In this document: positions 55,787 through 64,000 of the stretch, one piece after another
How the letters are laid out: every line of letters begins with the position of its first letter
How positions within the stretch are numbered: position 1 is the stretch's first letter
Source of the DNA: Plenodomus lindquistii
Taxonomy: Eukaryota > Ascomycota > Dothideomycetes > Pleosporales > Leptosphaeriaceae
Direction of reading: 5' to 3'
NCBI GenBank assembly: GCA_025504975.1
Contig: JANUWI010000002.1
Span: 3,100,001-3,164,000, forward strand
Length of the DNA: 64,000 bases
Program-made: the position numbers and the translations under genes
The notes under the pieces: model-generated
Told to the model about the DNA's origin: nothing
Seen by the model: the letters and a program-made list of their open reading frames with translations, nothing else
Databases searched by the model: none

Positions 55787-57299
55787 ATGGACTTGGACCC
55801 ACTACCACTGCTATCTCCAGAGACTGTTCCGCTAGAGGATAGTCTTAGCCTAGAAACTTAGCTTCTCTCTAAGCAACTCCTCTAAGCTTCTATTAATGCT
55901 CCGGGTGATGGTGCGACAGATAATGGTGCGACGGAAGATAGGCAATATGAGTTGGACTCTGCAGCCGAGAAACTACAAGAAGAGATGGAGAAAGAGAAGG
56001 AGAAGGAGAAGGAGGATGAGGATAAGGGGGATAAGGAGGATAAAGAGGATAAGGGGGACAAGATGGACTTAGACAAGACAGAAAAACCCACACAAGTAGT
56101 AAGTATAATATCTATTGTAATAGTACCTGTAATAGTTTACTAATTTAATACAGCCAAGGGTAAAAGTGCATAAACTAGTGCTGCAGCTGCTAACTAGCCT
56201 CTAGCCCTAGAAGCCGCTAACTAGCCCCTAGAAGCCGCTAACTAGCCCCTAGGAGCCGGCAGTGCCACAAACAATCTACTAAGAGATATAGGTAAAGAAT
56301 TCTCTAGCGTACGCGGCAGCGGAAAAGGCTTAAAAGAGGAAAGATGCTGCTGCAAAAACACGGGCAGAGAAAAAGGCTAAAAAGAACTAGAGGAATTGAT
56401 AGCTAGTTTAAGCTAGAAGGCAAAAAGCTGCAAAGCTACTTAGTAGTAAAGATGGTAAGACATGTAATAGCCTGTGTAATAGCCTTAACTAATAGATAAT
56501 AGTTGCTAGCCCTGCTAATGGCGAATCTCGCCCTGCACCCCTAGAGGATAACAAATCTTGCCCTGCACCTCTAGAGGATGCTAAATCTCGCCCTGCATCT
56601 CTAAACCCCCCTCTAAGTCCGCTAGCTGAGCTAAAAAAGACCCAGAAAAATAGGGCTGTTCCTACTAGAGGTGGACGTAGTAGTGGACGTGGTGGTAGAC
56701 GTAGTGGACGTGGTAGTAGACGTAGTGGACGTGCTGCTTCTTCAAAAAAGTCTAAAAAGCCCAAAGCGTCTGCTAATAGAAATAAGGAAAAGAAGCCCTA
56801 CCAATACAAGTTAGGCAGTAAGTTCTCACTCTACAATTATATAAGCCTAGACTAATACACATGTAATAGCCGTTGCACTACGCGAAATCTAGAGGTATCA
56901 GAAATCTACGGAATTACTAATACTCAAAACCCCATTCATGCGACTAGTTAGGGAGATTACCTAAAACTGTAGTAAGGCGGGTGAAACCTACCGCTTCTTG
57001 CCTAATGCTTTTAGTGCTCTACAAGAGGCTGTAGAGGATATGCTAGTCTCAATAATGGAGGGTAAGTAATAATACGTTGTAATAGTTATTGTAATAGGCT
57101 AACTTAATATGTAGCTACCTAATTATACGCAATCTACGTAAAGAGGGTTACAATATAAAAAAAGGACATGGAGCTGGCAATGCGCGTTATAAAGATATTA
57201 GCACCATTTGCGAATACGTTCGGGCCAGCGCTGAACAGGTCTTGTTAGAGGGTTCTAGATATGGTTGCGGATAGCGGGTGTAATTACTGCAGGTGGTAG
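55787..57299 (+). pseudogene. Histone H3 / CenH3-like gene carried by the TIR transposon
   Basis: Five exons: 55787-56098, 56154-56454, 56503-56817, 56870-57061 and 57115-57299, with GTAAGT/GTAAGA donors. Exon 1 is acidic (repeated EKEKEKED and GDKED). Exon 3 gives a basic tail with RGGRSSGRGGRRSGRG and PKASANR, then KKPYQYKLGT. Exon 4 continues VALREI, RYQKSTELLIL, RLVREIT and ALQEAVEDMLVSIMEG; exon 5 gives LYAIYVKRVTI and KKDMELAMRVIKIL. These follow histone H3 from alpha-N to alpha-3 in order. The loop between RLVREI and ALQEA is three residues longer than in canonical H3, as in CENP-A/CenH3. A C-terminal extension of about 25 residues ends CNYCRW. In-frame TAG/TAA stops (five in exons 4-5, the last of them in the C-terminal extension) sit mostly where Gln is likely, so this copy is dead but was an H3-fold protein. 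Confidence 0.82.
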
Positions 57300-57469
57300 G
57301 TTTTTCCCCACCCTCATAATGGGGGGTTTTTACTACCACCACAAACTGGAGTTTAGGGACTAGTAGCTATACGTAGCTCTAATAGCATATATAAGTGCAT
57401 TTACACTATTACAGTAACTATTATATTGTCTTAATAACCAGTGTGGGCATCTTGTTGTTGGTGTTCCGG

Positions 57470-57546
57470 GTTTCGGCGATTTTGATTTTCGGATTTTGAT
57501 TTTCCAATTTTGGTTTTGAGCGAGATGAGGCTCCTCGTCACCCGTA
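57470..57546 (-). repeat. Right terminal inverted repeat (77 bp)
   Basis: Reverse complement of 44007-44083, ending CCCGTA. Confidence 0.92.
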
Positions 57547-57552
57547 ACCTCA
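57547..57552. repeat. Target-site duplication, right copy (ACCTCA)
   Basis: Identical to 44001-44006. Confidence 0.85.
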
Positions 57553-57885
57553 GCCTCTTTCTCAGATTCTGCGTCAACGGAACAACGGCTGTTCCGACTC
57601 AAACCATCAACATCAAACATTCCAAATGCTGCTCCTCGTTCAACAGCCAACGAGGTAAGTAGCGATTGTCTGAGACAACTTTCAACTTTCTTTACTTCTG
57701 AGTTCCAAGAGTTTGCAATTTGAATACACCATGAATTCAATACTACAATACAATTACATTTTCGAAAATGTACAGCCGACCAAGCGGAGTTTTTTGTCGC
57801 ACCTCATAAAATGCACATTCCCGTCGTATATGCGATAGTATACAGTTGCAGATTCCACCATTTTCTCATCATCACAGTCGCTTCT

Positions 57886-59095
57886 TTACTTCCTCTCTAG
57901 CGTCTTGGTGCCCTTGTCTCCAGCGTCATGTGCGGCTTTTGGTACAGCCCTCTCGCTCTCGCTTGTCTGTGTGCGGTTCTCCTGCTTGACCTGGTTCGTA
58001 GCGTTCTTGCTTCTCTCTGTGGAGTTGCTTCCGCTTGGGCTCCTCGTCGCAGCGTCTTCTGAGTTGTTATAACTCGTGGCATCTGTTGCGGCTTCGGGTT
58101 GGTAGTTCTCTGGCACAAGGCCTAGCTCACGGCGGTTGGCTTCGAGTTTGTCGGGGGAGTGGGGTCCTGAGCGAGGCTTGTCACCAGAGAGTTGACGAGA
58201 TTCCTGTGATGAGGGAGCGGTTTGTGCGTCTGAGGAGACATCGGGGCTGCTTGGTTTTGAGGAGCCAGACGCGGATTCAGACGTGGCGAGGTCGGCGGTC
58301 ATGTCGCCCTCTTCTTCAGCGTCATCAGGGTCGATTTCTGAGCCGTAGATCTCGGGGTATTGACGGAAGCAGTCTTGCATGCCCCTGTTGTGCTGTCAGC
58401 CATCTGACCCCAGTTCCTGGATGCTACAATTGACACTATCTAAAAGTGTAAGCAGTGGTACGTACTTGAACTTGTCAATGCAGTCCATGCCCTTTGGCTC
58501 TTCCTGGGAGTACACAAAGCAGCTAAACGCAGCCTTGAACTCGTCTCCGCAAGGTCCATGTGCCATACCGCCGAGGCACGGGCAATCCCAATTGATCTCT
58601 CCCGTTTCTGGGTTGAAGGCTCCTTGCTGGTCCGCCTCTTGTTCCAGCCCCTCGATGCCGCCCTCACCACCAGACGCCATGGCATTTTCCTGTGCGCTCG
58701 CTGCCTCCTTCTGCTGCTGAGCCTCCAACTGCGCCTGTACAGCCTGTCTCCTCTTGCGCTCTTCTGATATGGATTCAATGGTGGGGAGGTGTTCGGATTC
58801 GACATCGGTCTCTGGTATTGCATGCAAAACCTCTATTCCATATGTCAGTGTTGCACCACCCATCATCGCTTCATCCTTGCAACGTACGTCGTGGCTCTTC
58901 CGCAAATATATCCACGGTATTGTAGTAGTATATTATGCCTCCAGCAATACCAACTCGCGCAAACAAACTCTTCCAACTTCTCGACTTTTGTGTGGGCGGA
59001 GCTGTGCTGAGGTACCGTCTCGCGGGCGCAATGGATCGGAGTGGCGCGGCGCGTGCCGCTGGGCGCGCAATTAATCGGGGTGCTACTCGAAACAT
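57886..59095 (-). CDS. MIA40: MIA40/Tim40, mitochondrial intermembrane-space import oxidoreductase
   Basis: 357 aa from exons 59095-58888, 58832-58466 and 58384-57886 (introns 55 and 81 bp). Start chosen at ATG 59095, giving MFRVAPRLIARPAARAAPLR, a clear mitochondrial presequence, followed by a membrane anchor (VGIAGGIIYYYN). The core has the redox CPC (NWDCPCLGGMAHGPC) and twin CX9C: C-GDEFKAAFS-C and C-IDKFKGMQD-C, the second spanning intron 2. MIA40 oxidises and traps small Cys-motif proteins in the intermembrane space, working with Erv1. The C-terminal ~150 residues are disordered, acidic and Ser-rich, as in filamentous ascomycete homologues. It sits 340 bp beyond the transposon insertion. 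Confidence 0.95.
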
Positions 59096-59705
59096 TGTGC
59101 TGGTGAATTGCACAAATTACAACAAGGAAATAAGAGTGGTAAAAGGAAGACAATCGACGACCGATGATGACGCGCGGGCCAAAAAGTTCGGATCGCCCTC
59201 GGACCTGCATTGCTAAGCGGAAGGAGCAAGAATTAGCGCGAATTCAATGTCACGTGCATGATGGTTGCCGTCACTGACAAGCCGAAGGCGCTTTAGACAA
59301 CCTGTCCATAACTGTCTTGCGTCACTATAGAGCTTGTGATACTAATTCCAATGGATCGGTAACTTGAACGTGGGTACCTCCATAGTGTTTAAACGGGTAT
59401 ATTTGGAACGTAAGAGTCATATATGTACAGAACTAGACCTGCAAGAGCAGACCATTCTGAGACCTGAACCGAGTAGGGAACCCCTTGCTTGCTATAGTAG
59501 TACCGCAGAAAACCACAAAAGATCTATTGAACATCCTAAACACACTCAGATCCAGATTTGTTCAAGATGCCGCCCCACCAAGAAGTGGACAAGGCTATCC
59601 TGTACGTTCCAGACAAGTCTCGAAGCGTTTATTTCGGTGGGTTGCGCTTGAAGAAGTATCTGCTTATGTCAGCCAAGCCCTCTCTTCTTGTGAGGTCTCG
59701 ATGAC
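59096..59705. other. Intergenic
   Basis: No supported gene. Confidence 0.6.
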
Positions 59706-60378
59706 TTACTGGCTGACGAAGTAGTCTCCGACACCGAACAGGCCAATGACACCCGCCCAAGCAGCAACAAGCTTGCCAGTCAACTGGCCTTGGCTGTACT
59801 TCCTGTAGGCGCCAATTCCAAGAATGCCAGAGACGACTGCAAGACCAACAGCATTGCTCAACACAACTGGGTTGTCCGCGTTCTTCTTGATCTTGTCCTT
59901 TGCGGCGTCCTTCTTCGCGGCAGCAGTCTCCTTGAGCTTCTTGGCCTCTTTCTTGACCTCCTCTTCACGCTCCAGGCGCTCGGCTTGCGTGTCGGTCTTG
60001 ACCGACTGCGATTCGAAGTCTGAGGGGACGGAGGAAATGTGTGGGCTATCGACGTCTACGAGAGATGAAACGCTGTCGTCGGTGTGCTGGATCTCAGCTG
60101 GGGCGGGAGCGCGACTGAGGTGTAAGGTTAGTCTTCGCTCCGTACAATTCAGATGGACTCGCAGCAACTGCGCAGCTGTGTCGGCCTGCAGTCAGGCGGC
60201 TCTACGCGCGAAGCACATTTCCACACCCCGCACTTGGGCAAATGGGCAGTTGGGGTATGCAGCGGTTTGTACTTACGCCTAGATCGAGGTCAGCTAGCAG
60301 TCACACTTCCCGCTCATTTCAACTCACCTCTTCTGGGCTCTGCTTGGGTCCCTTAGCAGCGATATCTGCATACGACAT
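59706..60378 (-). CDS. OM14-like mitochondrial outer-membrane protein, with a 2-nt microexon
   Basis: 153 aa. Exon 1 60378-60328 gives MSYADIAAKGPKQSPEE. The main exon 60114-59706 needs two extra bases to be in frame, supplied by a 2-nt exon GC (60278-60277) that is perfectly framed by TCTAG and GTAAGT; introns are 49 and 162 bp. The result reads SPEEARAPAPAEI. A charged helical middle (REEEVKKEAKKLKETAAAKK) leads to ADNPVVLSNAVGLAVVSGIL and a second hydrophobic helix WAGVIGLFGVGDYF, ending FVSQ. This layout matches the OM14 C-terminal domain family of the mitochondrial outer membrane, which in yeast contacts cytosolic ribosomes. Family call is from memory of the pattern. Confidence 0.75.
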
Positions 60379-61160
60379 GATGATGATATAGCTTGGTGGT
60401 AGTGATTGCGGTCTGGGTGATGGTGGGTTGAGGAATAGCAAGGATGGTCAAGAATCAGCAGTTCGCAGGCTGCAGATCTGTTGATGGGCACGGGGAAGCT
60501 CTGGGATAAAGGCAATCGTGTGATACCAGGGCGTCACGAAACCGGCTCCCTCACATGCTTTCTCGGTTACCCGTGTGGCTGACGTCATTTCAACACTCTA
60601 GCGCGCGTGCAAACCGCCAAGACCAGGAACAGAACATCGTGCATGTGCATCATTGCAGGGACACTACAAAAAGTAATACTGTGGAAAGGCGTTCGTGGAA
60701 TTCGCTATAAACACGCTACAAAGACTGCGACTGAGTACAAGGGTATTGACAGATGTCCACAGGCTGCAATCCTGCGCCTGACTGTTGCAAGAACTACGCA
60801 TAGGCAACATCCAGGACGATAGGCTCGAAGATAGTACAAGAATAACTGAGCCGGCAGAATTACAATGCCAATATCTTCTCCACATCCAGGCCTATACCGC
60901 TTGTTGATGGTAGGGATTCCGTTCATAGGAAATCAGCATAACCTGCACCAGACTCGACTGCACTGCTGGGCCGTCGTTGAACGGAACAACAACTTATATA
61001 CCCAGCAGCACAGTTCGACATCAGGTGGTAGAGATCGCGCATGAGAAAGTACTGTCGATAAGCTCGCCATAAGGGGTAGGGACGGTGTTCGTGTGGCATT
61101 GTATTAATAATCCAGGTCGGTTGTATCGTGATGAGAAAAGTGTCAACCGGCCATCTTGCT
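60379..61160. other. Intergenic
   Basis: No supported gene; 5' flank of the OM14-like gene and 3' flank of the RhoGAP gene. Confidence 0.55.
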
Positions 61161-64000
61161 CTACTCATCTTCGGCAAAAATAGTCTTGTAGTTTTCAAGC
61201 AAAGCTTGTACCGCAATGCGTTGTGCCTGAACGTCGGTGAGTTCTCGCGTAATTTCCATTGGGCGCATGATGGTTGGAGCGAAAACCACAGCCAGGTTCA
61301 GTGGAGTCATCTATCCCCATGTCAGCCTTGAGTCAATGCAGCTCAAAGAAACTACATACCAAGTTGACACTAGCATGTTGGACGACCCTCGACAGATGGA
61401 AGACCAAAAACTGGAGGGTGTCGCGATGTGCTTTCGGCATTTCGTTAATAGCGGCAAGCAAGGCCTTGCATAGGGCCGCATTGTCTTCGATCTCTGTCAA
61501 ACTCATTAGCATACTTGTGGGATTGCTGACGATTGATTGTACTTACGGCCCGCTTCCAGGAATTGATCATAGACGTCATAAGTTATCAATGGGACGGGAA
61601 GCCTGCGGAAGTAATTCTTGAAGGCGGAAGTGATGGAATGGATGTCCAGATCGGGGTCGGAGATGTCGAACTCGCTGTCGGTCTCAAATCCACTACGGAC
61701 TTGATTGACCTGGCCAGTACCTCCACTCTTGCGGTATACCCCTTCAATGTCCATACCTCTTAACTCGACTTCTTCGATACATCGGCTAACAACACGAGGG
61801 ATCATCTGCTTCTCAAATTCGCATCGTGCAGTCAGGTCCGACCCAAACAACGTAACGCTGGGATCTGCTGCCTCAACTAGATTGGTAGTGCTGTTGTTGT
61901 TCTGCATGGGCCTGAGGCGATCCTGTTGTCCAGGTGGCCTGGTGGCGCCTGGCTTCCCTCCAAACCAGCCTCTCGGTGTGCCCATGTCCTGTTGTTGACT
62001 ACTTTTTGTAGATCCGGACATCGAAGACATTGTTGACATGGCTGCGAGATCAGGCTGGTTGTGAGTGGAACCGTAAGGTGTCCCAATGACCTTGATGTTG
62101 TAATCTTCTTGTCTTCCGTTCGACTCCGATCCGAAAGCGCCCTTGAAGCCTTTGGTCACATTGGTCTTTATCGCCTGACCACCCTTCTTCCAGGTGGCAA
62201 ACTTGTTGACCTTGCCCTTGCGAATGTTGATGACCTGCGGCTGGGCCACGGTCGTTTCCACATCCTCGTGGAGGTTGGCGAACGAGTGCTCGTGCGAGAT
62301 GCCCTGTGTATCAATCGAAACCTCTGACTTACCGCCCTTGTGTTGTGCATTGTAGATACCAAGCCCGTTGGCTGCTGCGTCGAGGTTCTGGCCACTCTTT
62401 TTGTTGTTCTTCAATGTTACCTGTATGTTATCGACAAGCTCGCGGTTCATGGCCGATAGCCTGGCGTTTGCGGCGGTCAACGACTCATACTCCTGGAAGC
62501 CCTTGTCCTTCATCTGAATTAGGTTGGAAATCTCTTCGGTCAACTCTGATCGTCTAGAGATGAGATCCTCGATTTGGCCTCCTAGTTGGTCTTTGAGCTT
62601 ATACAGCGAGTTTGCGAAGTCCTTTGTGACGTCCGACTTCAGCTGGTTGATATCCATCGAACCGTTACTGTCCTTTGCGCGCTTGAGGTGTTCAGTCATG
62701 ATTTCGAGCTCGCGAATCACCATTTCACGCTGGGTGTCCAGTACAGCCATTGTGTTACGCTTCTCTCTCAAAACGGTGTTGGCCTGCCTGATATCCGCCG
62801 CGCTATGCATGGACTCTTGAAGACCGTTTTTCTCAGCTTCAAGCTCTGCAATGCGCTGCTGAGCGCGGCGCAGTTCGTTTCGTAGGTTGACACTTTCCTC
62901 TTTAGAGTCTGGCGATGCCACAGTGGGGCTGCTAATATCAATAGACCCATTGGTAGGCCACTTTTTATGACCATGACCACGCGAAGTGACGGAGCCACGG
63001 TCACTGAAGCTGCGCCCATGCTTGGACACAGCATTCGACACACGCCTGAAAACCCCACGATCGCCATCTTCACGGCCTTCGTTGTTCCCGAGTAGCCTGG
63101 CAAAGTCTTCATCCATGGAGAAATCTCCCTGTGCGCTATAGCGTGGAAGACCACCAGGTCCTGTCTGAGGTTGTCCATCCCTAGAAACCTCAGTTAAAGA
63201 GCTGCTAGTAGACTCTGTAGGCCTATGGGACTGATTGTTTGGTGGTTGGGGAGGAGCTCTGGGTGATGTGAAGTTATCAGATAAAGGAGGAGCAGGCCGA
63301 CCTGCCGAGCGTGCTGGTGGCACCGGAACGTCGGTGAAGGACTTTGTGGGAGGGGAATCAGCAGGACTAAGAATACCAAGGCCTGAGTTGAGTTGCGCTG
63401 TGGCAGCTTTCGTGGATGAGCTCCTCTCGGGATGGCCCAACGAAGGAGTGGTAGGAGAGGTTTCTGACTTGTCCTTGCGATTGATAGAGCCAGAGGCCCT
63501 CAATACTGAAGGATTGAGCGAATCCCCACGAGCTGGACGCTCCACCCGCTGATGAGAGCTGTACGAGGATCCGGATGTATCTGGCGAATCCTGGATACCA
63601 GGAGGGGATGATGAAAAGTTGACAGGTTCCATCAGCGGACGACTCAAGCGCGCAGACATGTCTCCATTGGGAGGACTATATGGCGGCTGCAGTTGCGGTG
63701 GAGTCCTCGAAGGCGAGTCCTTGCGCTTAGATTCTGCCTTCTTGTTCTTTGGAACCTCTTGTAGCTTGAAAGGCTCCGTTGATGTAGCGGTGGGCGCAGG
63801 GGAAGAAGAGGAATGCTGTGACTGTCCTCGTTGCTGGCCCCCCACTGGAGACTCTGAAGCAATCTCTTTGCGCTTCTTGAGTGTGTCTACAAGCGATTCT
63901 GATGGCTGCCTGCCCTTCTCCTGGAAAGCGATGTGTGGGCTCGTGGGTGGCCTCGGCTCTTTCGACACGCCACGCGAGCCGTTCTCTTTCAAGGCCTCAC
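61161..64000 (-). CDS. Rho-type GTPase-activating protein (3' part; 5' end outside window)
   Basis: The frame is open through 64000, so the gene begins beyond the window. Visible exons: 64000-61547, 61493-61360 and 61310-61161 (introns 53 and 49 bp). The first ~380 residues are Ser/Pro-rich and disordered. A long coiled coil follows (RNELRRAQQRIAELEAEKNG onward), then a basic motif (KVNKFATWKKGGQAIK). The RhoGAP domain is at the end: VTLFGSDL, IPRVVSRCIEEVELRGMDIE, GVYRKSGG with the arginine finger, FKNYFRRLPVPLITY, and, after both introns, MTPLNLAVVFAPTIMRP. Such fungal GAPs act on Rho/Cdc42/Rac in polarity. Related proteins have N-terminal LIM domains, which would lie outside the window. 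Confidence 0.9.

Larger units (their letters stand above)
44007..57546. mobile_element. TIR DNA transposon (IS3EU-like), RIP-degraded, with nested Copia
   Basis: The element is bounded by 77-bp terminal inverted repeats starting TACGGGTGACGAGG and flanked by a perfect 6-bp duplication ACCTCA. Total length is 13.54 kb, about 8.35 kb without the nested Copia and its duplication. It encodes a DDE-type integrase at the left, several unknown intron-containing genes on both strands, and a histone H3-like gene at the right. All these frames are broken by TAG/TAA where CAG, CAA or TGG is expected, the pattern left by RIP. The 6-bp duplication, 5'-TAC terminus and IS3-like integrase agree with what I recall of the IS3EU superfamily; classification is inference. 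Short TGTAATAG motifs, often paired, occur throughout. Confidence 0.85.

Noticed and set aside
44007..57546. Starship giant mobile element
   Set aside because: Starships start with a DUF3435 tyrosine-recombinase captain and lack long terminal inverted repeats; here there are 77-bp TIRs and a DDE integrase.
57360..57740. 126-codon minus-strand frame through the right TIR
   Set aside because: It runs across the transposon/host border, so it cannot be a conserved gene.
1..64000. tRNA, rRNA or CRISPR features
   Set aside because: No cloverleaf with GGTTCRANNCC, no rRNA segments and no regularly spaced repeats of CRISPR type were seen; the genome is fungal.

Overview
The window is nuclear DNA of a filamentous ascomycete, most likely Dothideomycetes (Pleosporales-like). 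The host genes carry short 45-95 bp spliceosomal introns with GTNNGT donors and CTAAC/CTGAC branch points. They encode fungal-specific products (EAF7, MAK32, CFEM-GPCR, UstYa-like, OM14-like, MIA40), and one ~8 kb DNA transposon carries C-to-T decay typical of RIP. No bacterial, organellar, CRISPR, rRNA or tRNA features were recognised. All gene models below were spliced by eye.

Layout. 0-3.6 kb is gene-poor, with several very small Cys-rich reading frames on the minus strand. 3.9-7.8 kb holds a divergent pair, gamma-tubulin complex GCP6 and the NuA4 subunit EAF7. 8.7-12.8 kb holds a small secreted Cys-rich protein, an Egt2-like PLP enzyme and a single-pass membrane protein. 14.6-23.1 kb is housekeeping: a pseudokinase, the cyclase-associated protein CAP/Srv2, a MAK32-type PfkB protein, a 93-aa membrane protein and mitoribosomal mL44. 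23.6-26.4 kb holds a UstYa-family (DUF3328) gene divergent from a secreted, Kex2-site-bearing repeat protein, which may be a RiPP-like pair. 27-43 kb is sparser: a zinc-knuckle/coiled-coil protein, an APC permease with one splice junction that does not close, a LURP-one protein, a CFEM-domain Pth11-like receptor, a C2H2 zinc-finger gene and a VTT/Tvp38-like protein.

44.0-57.55 kb is a mobile-element island. A transposon with 77-bp terminal inverted repeats and a perfect 6-bp target duplication encodes a DDE integrase and several unknown ORFs. Near its right end it carries a five-exon gene for a histone H3 / CenH3-like protein. All of these genes have TAG/TAA stops consistent with RIP. A young, intact Copia retrotransposon with 188-bp LTRs is nested inside it. 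Its gag and pol share one frame and are separated only by a UGA-CUA stop.

57.9-64 kb returns to host genes: MIA40, an OM14-like mitochondrial outer-membrane protein with an apparent 2-nt microexon, and the 3' part of a RhoGAP gene cut by the window edge.

The observations I rank highest are the transposon-borne H3-like gene, the UstYa/repeat-precursor pair, the TGTAATAG motif that recurs in the transposon's introns, and the readthrough-type Copia.
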